Positions 1-8,669 are shown, counted from the first letter of the stretch. The stretch is 13,152 nucleotides of DNA from an uncultured Mucilaginibacter sp. (GCA_903885865.1 CAISKH010000368.1:1-13152); one strand, 5' to 3'. Notes: a model not told the origin generated them from the sequence alone. Numbers and translations are program-made.

Positions 1-836
1 ACCGTATTTAATACCTGTACCGCCGGAAAATCCGGATGGCTCCGGTTTATAAAGGGCAGCCCCATGCGTATGGCCGATTGCAGTGCCTCCGGTTTTTCTA
101 TGAAATAAAAATGTTCGGCAGCATGTTCAATTGCAGGTTGGGTGCTATCGGCAGAGTCAGCTGAATTTGTCCAGTCACTAAATGTGCCTGTTAACAGGCC
201 GAGCGTTGCCTTTTCAATTTTCCCGGCAATTATCAGCGTACAGTTTGATGGCTGATACATTTCCTTAAAGTGTGCCAGCATATCTTCCCGGCGAATAGCC
301 TGATAATCATCAGCCACCGGAGTTAAACCGTATAGGGTATTGCCAAACATCGCCTTGTTAAAAGTTCTGCGTGCAACCATATCGTTTTTTTGAAGGTTTA
401 CCTGCAATTTTTGCTGCTGGTTACGAATAAAAGTTTCCAACTCTTTTTCAGGAAAAATTGAATCGGTTAAAATATCCCTTATAACGGGTAAGGTATGATG
501 TAAGTGTTTATTTAATGAGTACAAAGTAACCGACGAGTGGTCAACCCCATATTCAACTGATAAAAATGCACCATAAAAGTCTATCTTATCCGCGATCTCT
601 GAAGCCGACAAGCTATTTGTACCATCATTAAGCATGGTATTTACAGCCATATTAAGCAATGGCTTTGCAGGATTAAAGCGCAGATTGCTGAACATCCACT
701 CTATACGCACCAATTCCTGGTCGACTGAGTTAAAGCAAAAAACATTGCAGCCATTGGATAGTCTGTTGTGTTCAGGTCTAATTAAATTAATATTGTCGAT
801 GGCCTTAAAATCAGGCGCAATTTTTCTGTTGATCAT
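1..836 (-). CDS. M16 family peptidase, HxxEH-less partner subunit (partial, runs off left edge)
   Basis: Reading the minus strand from the ATG at 836-834 gives an open frame of 278 codons to the window edge, beginning MINRKIAPDFKAID. The family is recognisable from the segment near the edge reading GLPFINRSHPDFPAVQVLNT, typical of M16B/processing-peptidase-like proteins just before the second half of the fold. The place where the zinc motif HxxEH should lie (about residues 60-75) reads NMAVNTMLNDGTNS and has no such motif, so this subunit is probably non-catalytic. The start lies 2 bp after the stop of the upstream catalytic M16 gene, so the two are very likely translated together and form a heterodimer, as in paired bacterial M16 proteases. 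The C-terminal third is outside the window. An alternative is a substrate-binding or scaffolding role only. Confidence 0.88.
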   Translation of the reverse strand, partial: MINRKIAPDFKAIDNINLIRPEHNRLSNGCNVFCFNSVDQELVRIEWMFSNLRFNPAKPLLNMAVNTMLNDGTNSLSASEIADKIDFYGAFLSVEYGVDHSSVTLYSLNKHLHHTLPVIRDILTDSIFPEKELETFIRNQQQKLQVNLQKNDMVARRTFNKAMFGNTLYGLTPVADDYQAIRREDMLAHFKEMYQPSNCTLIIAGKIEKATLGLLTGTFSDWTNSADSADSTQPAIEHAAEHFYFIEKPEALQSAIRMGLPFINRSHPDFPAVQVLNT

Positions 837-838
837 TT

Positions 839-2074
839 TTATTCCGCCAGGTATATAAGGGTAGATGAATTGTCTTTTCTAAATAACTTATTGGCTTGTT
901 CCTTGATTTGTGCCGAAGTAACCGCCAAATAGTTATCAGTTTCATGATTAAGCTGCCCGGCATCGCCCAACAACTCGAAGTAAGCCAGGTTCATCGCTTT
1001 ATCAAGTAATGACATTTCAGAAAATATCATGGTTGATTCTGTTTTGTTTTGCACCTTGGTCAGCTCTTCGGGCGAAACCTCTTCGGCTTTCAATTTTTCC
1101 AGTTCATCCCAAATTCCGGCTTCAGCTTCTTCAATAGTTACGTTTGCTAAAGGTTTGCCTTCTAATAAAAACATCCCCTTGTCTATACTGCCGCTCAGGT
1201 GGGCATGCACCTCGCTAAACAATTGTTTTTCTTTAACCAGGCTGCGGTATAAGCGCGATGATTTTCCGCGCGAAAGTATGTCAGACATTAACTCGACCGC
1301 ATAAAAATCTTTATCCATACGGGCAGGCATTTGCAAAGCGATATACACATCGTTTAGCGGAACCTTAGCGGTAACCGTTTCCCGGCGCTCGTCGTGCTGA
1401 TCGGGCTCCTGCGGTAAGTTTCTATGATATTTTTCTCCGGCCGGTATGGGCGCGAACCATTTTTCGGCCAATTGTTTAACCTGTTCGGTTTTAACATCGC
1501 CCCCAACTACCATTATTGCATTTTGCGGATTATAATGTTTTTTAAAAAATGCTTTAACATCGTCCATTTTAGCTTCCGCTATATGCTCAATGTTTTTTCC
1601 GATAGTGTCCCAAAGATACGGGTGCTTCTTGTAAACCATTGGCCTTAAACGCAGCCAAACATCGCCGTAAGGCTGGTTCAGGTAACGCTGTTTAAATTCT
1701 TCAATAACCACATTGCGCTGTGTCTCTAAACTTTTCTTATTGAATGCCAGGCTAAGCATACGGTCGCTTTCTAACCAAAAGGCAGTTTCTAAATTGGCCG
1801 CCGGCAGGGTGATATAGTAGTTAGTAATATCGTTACTGGTGAAAGCATTATTTTCGCCACCCACCCGCTGTAATGGTTCATCATAGCTGGGGATATTTAC
1901 AGAGCCGCCAAACATGAGGTGTTCAAACAGGTGTGCAAAACCGGTTTGGCCGGGATCTTCATCGCGCGAACCAACGTCATATAATATATTAAGGACGGCC
2001 ATTGGTGTGGTACTGTCTTCGTGTACAATAACGCGGAGGCCGTTCGCTAAAGTAAACCGGTTGAATTTAACCAT
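839..2074 (-). CDS. M16 family zinc metallopeptidase, catalytic subunit
   Basis: This is a 411-residue insulinase/processing-peptidase-type protease. The inverted zinc motif HLFEH is at residues 48-52 (zinc ligands His48 and His52, catalytic Glu51), and the distal acidic ligand is expected in VVIEE at about 122-126. The N-terminal TLANGLRVIVHED and the GGENNAFTSNDITNY segment (about 72-86) are family hallmarks. The length fits a one-subunit M16B protein that needs a partner, and the HxxEH-less partner follows 2 bp downstream. No signal peptide is visible, so it may be cytoplasmic; related proteins in other bacteria can be periplasmic. A good -7 promoter box lies about 31 bp upstream. It probably degrades peptides inside a closed chamber; the natural substrate cannot be told from sequence. 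Confidence 0.93.
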   Translation of the reverse strand: MVKFNRFTLANGLRVIVHEDSTTPMAVLNILYDVGSRDEDPGQTGFAHLFEHLMFGGSVNIPSYDEPLQRVGGENNAFTSNDITNYYITLPAANLETAFWLESDRMLSLAFNKKSLETQRNVVIEEFKQRYLNQPYGDVWLRLRPMVYKKHPYLWDTIGKNIEHIAEAKMDDVKAFFKKHYNPQNAIMVVGGDVKTEQVKQLAEKWFAPIPAGEKYHRNLPQEPDQHDERRETVTAKVPLNDVYIALQMPARMDKDFYAVELMSDILSRGKSSRLYRSLVKEKQLFSEVHAHLSGSIDKGMFLLEGKPLANVTIEEAEAGIWDELEKLKAEEVSPEELTKVQNKTESTMIFSEMSLLDKAMNLAYFELLGDAGQLNHETDNYLAVTSAQIKEQANKLFRKDNSSTLIYLAE

Positions 2075-2104
2075 GTATAAGTATTTGTTTTAAAAAGCAG
2101 TGGA

Positions 2105-2112
2105 CAAATGTA
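2105..2112 (-). promoter_or_regulatory. Putative Bacteroidota-type -7 box for the M16 pair
   Basis: The minus strand reads TACATTTG, an exact match to the Bacteroidota -7 consensus TAnnTTTG. It lies 31 nt before the ATG of the catalytic M16 gene, which would give a short leader. No matching -33 TTG is seen at the usual distance, so the call rests on the -7 box and its position. Confidence 0.45.
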
Positions 2113-2188
2113 TGATTTTTAGCTAATTTGTATAAGTCACGTTTTGGTTATATTTATATCGTGGTTAACTGCATAATGTTAAGGGGTT

Positions 2189-2743
2189 ATGAATAAAAAA
2201 GAGCTCATTGATCAAATCAGCGCCTCGATAGGCAAGCGAAAAGTATTGGAGTTAAGCAAGATTTTAAAGGAACAGCAGTTTGCATTACCTGACCTGGTGG
2301 CTATTACTTTTCATGCTGATGAGGGTATTGCGTTTCGCGCGGCGTGGATACTGGAGAATATCTTTTTAAAAGATCCCGAAATATATCTACCCCACCTGGA
2401 ATACCTGCTCCTAAAATTTCCTGATGTATAATACGCAAGCTGTAAAAGACACTATGCCAAGATCATTATGCATATAACAAGCCCTAAAGCGCCGCAAAGC
2501 ATAAAGGATAAAATAGAAACGCTAAACCTTGAACCAATAATTGAAAAGCTTTTTGACTGGATGATAGACCCCAATGTAAAAATTGCGGTAAAAGTATTTG
2601 CTGCTGACGCATTATTTAATATGCGGCACCGGTATAACTGGATACAGGAAGAATTGGCCGATCAAATACACTATTTAATGTGCAATGGCACCGCAGCCAT
2701 ACAAAGCAGGGGAAAGAAGCTGTTGAATAATTTGGTTAAATAA
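2189..2743 (+). pseudogene. HEAT-like helical repeat protein, interrupted by one in-frame stop
   Basis: An open frame starts at ATG 2189 and stops at TAA 2429-2431 after 80 residues, but the same frame continues open from 2432 to a stop at 2741-2743 (103 more residues). The parts join without a frame change: ...LLLKFPDV, stop, YASCKRHYAKIIMHIT.... The joined product would be about 184 residues, all helical, with short repeats such as FRAAWILENIF and KVFAADALFNM that resemble HEAT-type helices. I recall intact Bacteroidota proteins of about 190 residues with this pattern, sometimes misnamed adenylosuccinate lyase; function unknown. A single substitution of a Lys, Gln or Glu codon to TAA would explain the break. 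ATG 2468 could restart translation, but it would omit the first half. Sequencing error is possible. Confidence 0.72.
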
Positions 2744-2748
2744 TGAAT

Positions 2749-2837
2749 TGTCAATTACGAACAAAGAGAGAAATCTATACATTGACGGGCAAGTTACTTA
2801 CTTGTGTATAGATTTCTCTCTATCGTTCGAAATGACA
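2749..2837. repeat. Nested palindromic element (REP/MITE-like) in a convergent gap
   Basis: A perfect 17-bp inverted repeat (2765-2781 with 2805-2821, arm AGAGAGAAATCTATACA) is extended by an outer CGAAC/GTTCG pair (2758-2762, 2825-2829) and an outermost TGTCA/TGACA pair (2749-2753, 2833-2837). A small inner stem, CAAGT/ACTTG, sits at 2790-2794 and 2800-2804. The element begins 5 bases after the stop codon at 2743 and ends 13 bases before the end of the minus-strand gene at 2851. This layout matches short intergenic palindromes I recall as dispersed in Bacteroidota genomes. It may also serve as a two-way transcription terminator, although no strong U-tract follows the stem. Confidence 0.72.
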
Positions 2838-2850
2838 CTAGTGTTTGGTT

Positions 2851-3198
2851 TTATTCCGCTGTTGGCCTGTCGCTGCTATGCAGGTTATGGCTCACCTGGT
2901 AATGATGCAGTTTAGCCTCGATGGCCGATGAGCTATCATTTGCATACATGCCATAAGCGTTTACTATTATACCTTTCAAATCGTATTTTGGCGAGCTCAC
3001 AGCGTATACTATAGAGGTATCATCCGGATTACTTGCCCCTTCAAACCGGTAAAATTCGTCGATCGAAAAATCGTCTGCAGTTAAGTGTATGTTACGGGCT
3101 TTATCGGCAATGGTATCGCCCTCCAGGCTTAAATTAGCTGTATATCCCCTTTTCATCAAATCGTTAGTGGCATCCACTAAAGTTTCATAGTTTTCCAT
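2851..3198 (-). CDS. Small conserved Bacteroidota protein of unknown function
   Basis: This is a 115-residue soluble protein with no signal peptide or membrane segment. It starts MENYETLVDATNDLMKRGYT and contains IDEFYRFEGASNPDDTSIVYAVSS and a KGIIVNAYGMYAND segment. I recognise the pattern as a small Bacteroidota family often labelled phosphoribosylpyrophosphate synthetase in databases, but nothing here resembles a PRPP synthetase fold or its PRPP-binding loop, so that name should not be trusted. The last 20 or so residues (HYQVSHNLHSSDRPTAE) look like a variable tail. It lies 100 bp downstream of the E2 gene on the same strand, possibly as a separate transcript; no -7 box was found in front of it. 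The role is unknown. Confidence 0.8.
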   Translation of the reverse strand: MENYETLVDATNDLMKRGYTANLSLEGDTIADKARNIHLTADDFSIDEFYRFEGASNPDDTSIVYAVSSPKYDLKGIIVNAYGMYANDSSSAIEAKLHHYQVSHNLHSSDRPTAE

Positions 3199-3298
3199 GG
3201 CAAAGGCGTTTAAATGATTAAAACAGCATTATGCCGCTCCTACCAGTTTAACTGAAAATGGGGTTCATTGTTTGAGTTCGAAGAAGTTTTTTGAGGAG

Positions 3299-4657
3299 TT
3301 AAACGTTCCTTTCGGTATCCCAGTTTTCCAGGTAATCGGCTATGCGGCGTAAAAATGAACCACCCAACGCGCCGTCAACCACGCGATGATCGTATGCTAA
3401 TGACAGGAACATCATATGCCGAATGGCAATAACATCGCCTTCGGCGGTTTCAATAACCGCTGGCTTCTTTTTTATAGCCCCAACGGCCAATATAGCAACC
3501 TGTGGTTGATTAATGATAGGCGTACCCATTACGTTGCCAAAAGTACCTATATTGGTTATAGTAAAAGTGCCATCCATAACATCGTCGGGCTGCAATTTGC
3601 CCGTACGCGCTTTGTTGGCCAGGCTGTTAACTGCTTTGGTTAGGCCAAGCAGGTTTAACTCTTCGGCTTTTTTTATAACGGGCACAATTAAATTGCCGTT
3701 AGGCAGGGCGGTTGCCATGCTGATATTTATAGCCGCCTTTTTAATGATCTGTGTTCCGTTAACAGAAATGTTTACCATGGGGTAATCCTTTATTGCCTTT
3801 ACCACGGCTTCAATAAAAATGGGGGTAAAAGTAATTTTCTCGCCTTCACGTTTTTCAAAACTGTTCTTTATTTTTTCGCGCCACAGCACCAAACCTGTTA
3901 CATCAGCCTCAATAAAGGAGGTAACATGCGGTGCGGTTTGCTTGCTCATAACCATGTGGTCGGCTATCAGGCGGCGCATCCTGTCCATTTCAATTATTTC
4001 ATCAGCTCCTGATGATACCGGCGTAGCGGGCATAACAGGTTCCTGAACCATTTTTTTCGGTTCGGGGCCGGTAGTTTCCCCGGGCGTTTCTTTTTGTGCC
4101 GCAGGCTTTTTATTTATATAATTTAACAGGTCATCCTTGGTTAAACGCCCTTCGGCGCCACTACCGGGAATGCGGTCAAGCTCATCAATGCTTATTTTTT
4201 CCTGTAAGGCGATATGTTTAACCAACGGCGAGTAAAACCTTGATCCGCTTTTAAAACTCCCCATATACTGACTGGTATCAGAAATGGGGCCTTTAGGTTC
4301 AAGCAGCTCTGTTCCGGGAATGTTTACAGGTTGTTGGAATGCAGCAACCGGTGGCTCATGGCTTTGCTGCGGCTCTACAATGGATTGTTGTTGTGCCGGT
4401 GGGACCTGTTCTTCTTCATCTGTTTCGATTATAGCGATAACGGCCCCTACCTGTACAACCCCATCTTCTTTACAACATTGTTCAACTAACCTACCTGATA
4501 CAGGCGACGGAACTTCGGAATCAACTTTATCCGTAGCAATCTCCATTACCACGTCATCTGCTTCAATATGATCACCCGGGTTTTTGATCCATTTAATTAT
4601 GGTTGCTTCCGCAACACTCTCCCCCATTTTTGGCAATAACAACTGGTATTTAGCCAT
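3299..4657 (-). CDS. Dihydrolipoamide acyltransferase, E2 of a 2-oxo acid dehydrogenase complex
   Basis: This 452-residue E2 moves an acyl group from lipoamide to coenzyme A and forms the core of a 2-oxo acid dehydrogenase. Domains in order: an N-terminal lipoyl domain (about 1-80) with the lipoylated lysine in ATDKVDS (Lys44); a Pro/Gln/Glu-rich hinge (83-120); a peripheral-subunit-binding domain (about 142-184, SPLVKHIALQEKISIDEL); a second flexible linker; and the catalytic domain (about 220-452) with DHRVVDG at 423-429 (His424, Asp428). It has a single lipoyl domain. It best resembles branched-chain or generic Bacteroidota E2 proteins, but the substrate (branched-chain, pyruvate or 2-oxoglutarate) cannot be fixed from sequence alone. 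E1 and E3 are not in the window. It follows cinA by 45 bp with a possible promoter of its own. Confidence 0.95.
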   Translation of the reverse strand: MAKYQLLLPKMGESVAEATIIKWIKNPGDHIEADDVVMEIATDKVDSEVPSPVSGRLVEQCCKEDGVVQVGAVIAIIETDEEEQVPPAQQQSIVEPQQSHEPPVAAFQQPVNIPGTELLEPKGPISDTSQYMGSFKSGSRFYSPLVKHIALQEKISIDELDRIPGSGAEGRLTKDDLLNYINKKPAAQKETPGETTGPEPKKMVQEPVMPATPVSSGADEIIEMDRMRRLIADHMVMSKQTAPHVTSFIEADVTGLVLWREKIKNSFEKREGEKITFTPIFIEAVVKAIKDYPMVNISVNGTQIIKKAAINISMATALPNGNLIVPVIKKAEELNLLGLTKAVNSLANKARTGKLQPDDVMDGTFTITNIGTFGNVMGTPIINQPQVAILAVGAIKKKPAVIETAEGDVIAIRHMMFLSLAYDHRVVDGALGGSFLRRIADYLENWDTERNV

Positions 4658-4680
4658 TACAATAAATATAGTTCTTTGGT

Positions 4681-4688
4681 CAAAATTA
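4681..4688 (-). promoter_or_regulatory. Possible internal -7 box before the E2 gene
   Basis: The minus strand reads TAATTTTG, which fits TAnnTTTG, 24 nt before the E2 start and just after the cinA stop. No -33 element was found. It could let E2 be expressed apart from lptD-cinA. A match to such a short AT-rich motif can also arise by chance. Confidence 0.3.
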
Positions 4689-4702
4689 GAAAAATTCGCG
4701 CT

Positions 4703-5950
4703 TTACTTCTCATCATCTTTAAGTAAATTATTCAACATAAAAAATGCCATTGTTGCACTTCTTTCAATGTTTTGCTGCCGCTTAGTACCAAATGTGAATT
4801 TCTTAGCGACCATTTTTTTTGCAGATGCCACAGCGATCCATACGGTTCCGACAGGTTTATCCGGCAGGCCTCCATCAGGGCCGGCAATGCCCGTAACCGC
4901 GATAGCATAATCTGATTTAAAATTTAACAGTGCGCCTTCAACCATTTCGCTAACGGTTTGTTCGCTTACCGCGCCGTATTGCCATAATGTTTCGTTTTTT
5001 ACGCCCAGCATGCTTTCCTTTAATTCGTACGAATAGGATATGGCACCCCCAAAAAACACTTTTGAGGATCCGGCGTGTTGGGTAAGCAGGTGTGATATGT
5101 ATCCACCGGTACAGCTCTCAGCCACAGAAAGTGTGAGCCCTTTTTCTGTCATATAGTTCAGAATGGCTTTTTCAAGGGGTATATCCTCTTCAGCAATTAC
5201 AAAATCACTTACGCGTTCAACAAGCTTTGATAAATAGTCGTTTACCTCCTTACGCAATAGTGATTCATTTTCACCATATCCGCTCAAACGCAAACGTACC
5301 TGGCCCAGCTTTGGCAAATAGGCCAGTTTAATGTGCGTGGGGAGTGAATCCTCAATATCGGCAATTCTTTCAGCCAAAAACGACTCGCCCTCGCCAACGG
5401 TTAAAATAGTTTTATGAATAATTACCGGGAGCTTGAACAGGGTTTTAATTTTCGGAATTACCTGTTCCTCCATCATATACATCATCTCGAACGGCACACC
5501 CGGCATTGATACATATATTTTTCCGTTATGGTTAAACCACATACCAGGCGCGGTACCATTTTTATTAACAATAACCTCGCAGTTTTCGGGCACTTCTGCC
5601 TGTAGTCGATTAACTTCTAATAATGGCCGCTTATATTTTTCAAATATCCTGAGTACGTTGTTTAATGCCGCTTTACTTTCAACCATACCAACGCCAAAAT
5701 ATTCGGCCAGCGTTTTTTTGGTAATATCATCCTTTGTTGGGCCCAGGCCGCCGGTTATAAAAATAATACCGGCCCTTTCTGCGGCTTCGGCCAATGCAGT
5801 TAAAATATGCTGCCTGTCATCAGAAACGGATGAAATTTGTTTTACACGGATACCGGCATTGTTAAGTTGTTGGGCCATCCATGCCGAATTGGTATCAACA
5901 ATCTGGCCTATTAGTATTTCGTCGCCTATGGTAATTATTTCTGCCAGCAT
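4703..5950 (-). CDS. cinA: CinA family protein (COG1058 nucleotide-binding domain plus NMN amidohydrolase-like domain)
   Basis: A full-length two-domain CinA of 415 residues. The N-terminal half is a MoaB/MogA-like domain starting MLAEIITIGDEILIGQ, with TGGLGPTKDD at 66-75. The C-terminal half is a PncC-type domain with AESCTGG (277-283, containing the expected catalytic Ser) and TGIAGPDGG (353-361). Known family members deamidate nicotinamide mononucleotide in pyridine-nucleotide salvage, and some carry an ADP-ribose pyrophosphatase activity in the N-terminal half. I chose the ATG at 5950 because CinA proteins normally begin just before AEIITIGDE and because this start lies 1 bp after the lptD stop. 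An upstream ATG at 5971 would add seven residues and overlap lptD by 20 bp. It is very likely co-transcribed and translationally coupled with lptD. Confidence 0.95.
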   Translation of the reverse strand: MLAEIITIGDEILIGQIVDTNSAWMAQQLNNAGIRVKQISSVSDDRQHILTALAEAAERAGIIFITGGLGPTKDDITKKTLAEYFGVGMVESKAALNNVLRIFEKYKRPLLEVNRLQAEVPENCEVIVNKNGTAPGMWFNHNGKIYVSMPGVPFEMMYMMEEQVIPKIKTLFKLPVIIHKTILTVGEGESFLAERIADIEDSLPTHIKLAYLPKLGQVRLRLSGYGENESLLRKEVNDYLSKLVERVSDFVIAEEDIPLEKAILNYMTEKGLTLSVAESCTGGYISHLLTQHAGSSKVFFGGAISYSYELKESMLGVKNETLWQYGAVSEQTVSEMVEGALLNFKSDYAIAVTGIAGPDGGLPDKPVGTVWIAVASAKKMVAKKFTFGTKRQQNIERSATMAFFMLNNLLKDDEK

Positions 5951-5951
5951 T

Positions 5952-8669
5952 TTATTGTCCAAAGTTTGCACTACTCGTATAATCGCTTCTTTTAGTCAGC
6001 TTTAATGCCTGTAAAACGGCAGATTTTACCTGCAAGGTAACATTATATGATTTATAATACCCAAATGGCACCCATTGTACCGATAAGTTCCAGCAATGCA
6101 AATCACGATAAATTACAAATGAGGTAGCGGTACTTAACCGTCCAACTTTTAAATCGTAGTTGGTATTATATTGTATTTTCCATTTCTTAGTGAGATTCAA
6201 ATCGCCGCTTAACATTACTGTATTGGATGTTTGGGTACTGGTATAGTTATTATTGTAAGTATAACTATAATTAATCGAAAGGTTCCAGGGTATGTTAAAA
6301 TCAACATAAGCACTGGGGTCGTTATTTTGTAAGGCCAGGGCACGGGCTTGTTGTGGTGTAGCAGTTTGCAGGGTAGTGCCCGGCAAATTAGATACCGGAT
6401 GAAATGCCGCAGGGTTTAAACTGGCGCTCGCCGAAAATGAAAAATTGGCAAGTGTTGGCAGCTTACCATCCTGGAAAGTATACCGGTTTACCGTTCTTGA
6501 ATATTGTACCAACTGGCCGTTTGAAATAGAATCAAGTACGCGCGTAACATAGGGGTTAAGGGTCCCGCCAAAACTAACATTCAGCCGATTATCCAGGAAT
6601 GCGGTATGGCCTGAAAATGTAACTGGCGACAGCCTGAACGAATCAGCAGCAAAATTATAAAATGTACCGAACGATAAACTTTGTAAAAGCTGTATCTTTT
6701 TGCCGTCATGAGATGTATCGGTGCTTTTGGGCCGTACCTTAGCTTCAACATTATTGTCAAGGCTTAAGCTTATGCCAGCCTGCTTGCCCCCGCTTGGGCC
6801 ACCATATACCGATCCGTTAAAAATAGAATAGCGTGAAAAAACAACCGGGTAGGGTATAGTGGCATTGCTTACTATGGATCGGTTATAACTCTTGTCTAGT
6901 CCCGAGTAATCGGGGCTAAAACTAAACCCAATGTTTGGCGTCATTACATGGCGTATGGCCATTATTGTTCCATTTTTAAAATTTATTGTACCATATATTT
7001 TGGTCGAGAGGCTGGCGCCCATAGTGTAATTTCCTACGCGTTGAAATCCCGGAACTGTATCAGTAACCAATGAATCTGCCCTTGCATAGTGTTGTCTTAT
7101 TGATTGAAGGTACCAGCGTTCGGTATAATTAACATTCGCGCTAACCTGGAAATATTTGAGCACATTAAAACTTAAAGATAGCGGTATTTGATGCTGAAAT
7201 CCGTTTTGCAGTCGTTTTGTAAGCGTTTGGCTTTGAAACAACTCGGACTCGGGAACATTGGTAACCCTGTTTGTTGCTGTGAGCGAATAACTCATTGTTA
7301 TTTTTTGATACCATTTTTGTATACCAATTCCGTCATAAAAAAAAGGATTAAAGCTTCCAATACTAAAGTTAATACTTGGCAATTCTAACGAGACTGTTTT
7401 TTGGGTCAGATCCTGGCTATGTGAAAGGCTTACCGTAAGGTTAAAAGGTGTATTGTTCAGCGCAGTCCAGTTCCTTGCATAGGAAATACTTGAGCGTAGC
7501 GCATTTTGAGTAAGCTGCTGAAGATTATATCCAATGGAAGCCGGGTTGTTTTGATAAAAACTTGATGTACCTGCACTTACCGACGCGCTAAAAGTACTGC
7601 CGGGGCTGGCGTTGGGGTTTTGGATATGTGTCCATGAAATATGAAAATCGCGCGCGGGGGGGTCGCCTGCCAACCCATAATTGTGCGAGCCATAGCTTAA
7701 TGCCAGGTTACCGCTGTACTTATACCGGTTCAAATAATCTAACGTGCTGCTTACTTCGTAGGAACCATTGGAATAATAGGTACCCAAATTGGTTAGGTCG
7801 GCATAATCACCCAGCCCAATATAATAACCAAAATCCCGCAGGTAGAAACCCAAAGTAGCGTCTTCGCCAAAAGTAGGGATGATCACACCTGACGAGCGTG
7901 TATCAGGTTTGGGAAAAAAACCAAAAGGAATACCTATCGGCAATGGTATCCCTTCAATTTCCAGGTATGCCGGGCCCGAAATGATCCTGTTTTTTTCGCC
8001 AATACCGCGGGTAATTACAATACCATAATCAGGGTCAGGTTTATCGCAGGCGCTAATAATAATATTCTGGTAAGCAACTTCTGTTTCGCTTATTTTTTTA
8101 GCCTGACCATGCGAAATATAATTAGTTTCCTGCTGCGTTAAAATATTCCATGTGCGAAATTTTTTTGTCTCATAATTAAACAATAGCGAATCGGATGTAA
8201 CGGCGTTATCTTTACCTTGCTTAGAGATAGGCCTGCCAACATAGCGTTTGGTTCTGGGGTCTGTACTCCCCCTGGCAAAAAAAAGGTGATTTTTCCTGTC
8301 TACTCTGATATAGTCGGCATCTAATTCAACATCGCCGTTAGATACGCGCGCGTGCCCAAACAGGTAACTCATACCGGTTTCCAGGTCGTTAAAACTTGAA
8401 TCGGCGCTATGCTTTATTTCTGAGTCGGTTTCTGAGTTATTTTTTGTGGTATCTGCTATGCCTGCTGTTTTTCCAGGGAAAGTTATTGTAGATTTTTTAC
8501 CTTTAGAGAGTTTCGGGTACTTGTTTTTATTTGTTGAGTCGAGTTTGATTATGGTATCAGCGCCCGATTTATGAATAATATAAGTAACAGCCATGCGTTT
8601 ATGAGCAAAAGCTATCATATTTACCATTAAAACTATTGCAAATAGAAAAAATAAGCTAATGGATTTCAA
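5952..8669 (-). CDS. lptD: LPS-assembly outer membrane protein LptD, Bacteroidota type
   Basis: A 905-residue predicted outer membrane beta-barrel that would insert lipopolysaccharide into the outer leaflet. A signal peptide (about 1-22, ending AFA) is followed by a disordered Ser/Thr/Lys-rich stretch, a periplasmic OstA/LptA-like beta-jellyroll region (about 95-215, with NGDVELDADYIRVDRKNHLF) and a Cys-containing ISACDKPDPDYG segment typical of LptD. After that comes the long barrel, rich in alternating aromatic strands such as SLSYG, ISWTH and SINYSYTYNNNY. The length fits Bacteroidota LptD proteins. The start codon is TTG (8669-8667): an in-frame TAA lies three codons upstream, and the next internal ATG would destroy the signal peptide. 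It is the first gene of lptD-cinA-E2 and is divergent from the amidase gene 52 bp away. Its partner LptE is not seen. Confidence 0.88.
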   Translation of the reverse strand: MKSISLFFLFAIVLMVNMIAFAHKRMAVTYIIHKSGADTIIKLDSTNKNKYPKLSKGKKSTITFPGKTAGIADTTKNNSETDSEIKHSADSSFNDLETGMSYLFGHARVSNGDVELDADYIRVDRKNHLFFARGSTDPRTKRYVGRPISKQGKDNAVTSDSLLFNYETKKFRTWNILTQQETNYISHGQAKKISETEVAYQNIIISACDKPDPDYGIVITRGIGEKNRIISGPAYLEIEGIPLPIGIPFGFFPKPDTRSSGVIIPTFGEDATLGFYLRDFGYYIGLGDYADLTNLGTYYSNGSYEVSSTLDYLNRYKYSGNLALSYGSHNYGLAGDPPARDFHISWTHIQNPNASPGSTFSASVSAGTSSFYQNNPASIGYNLQQLTQNALRSSISYARNWTALNNTPFNLTVSLSHSQDLTQKTVSLELPSINFSIGSFNPFFYDGIGIQKWYQKITMSYSLTATNRVTNVPESELFQSQTLTKRLQNGFQHQIPLSLSFNVLKYFQVSANVNYTERWYLQSIRQHYARADSLVTDTVPGFQRVGNYTMGASLSTKIYGTINFKNGTIMAIRHVMTPNIGFSFSPDYSGLDKSYNRSIVSNATIPYPVVFSRYSIFNGSVYGGPSGGKQAGISLSLDNNVEAKVRPKSTDTSHDGKKIQLLQSLSFGTFYNFAADSFRLSPVTFSGHTAFLDNRLNVSFGGTLNPYVTRVLDSISNGQLVQYSRTVNRYTFQDGKLPTLANFSFSASASLNPAAFHPVSNLPGTTLQTATPQQARALALQNNDPSAYVDFNIPWNLSINYSYTYNNNYTSTQTSNTVMLSGDLNLTKKWKIQYNTNYDLKVGRLSTATSFVIYRDLHCWNLSVQWVPFGYYKSYNVTLQVKSAVLQALKLTKRSDYTSSANFGQ

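Noticed and set aside
2468..2743. A separate 91-residue gene starting at ATG 2468
   Set aside because: The frame is the continuation of the upstream 80-codon frame and coding-like sequence extends back to 2432, so one interrupted gene is the simpler reading.
5951..5971. The upstream ATG at 5971 as the cinA start
   Set aside because: It would add seven residues not typical of CinA and overlap lptD; the ATG at 5950 directly precedes the conserved AEIITIGDE and abuts the lptD stop.
5433..6005. A 190-codon open frame on the plus strand opposite cinA and the lptD end
   Set aside because: It lies wholly within strong minus-strand genes, shows no recognisable domain, and is a shadow of the cinA coding frame.
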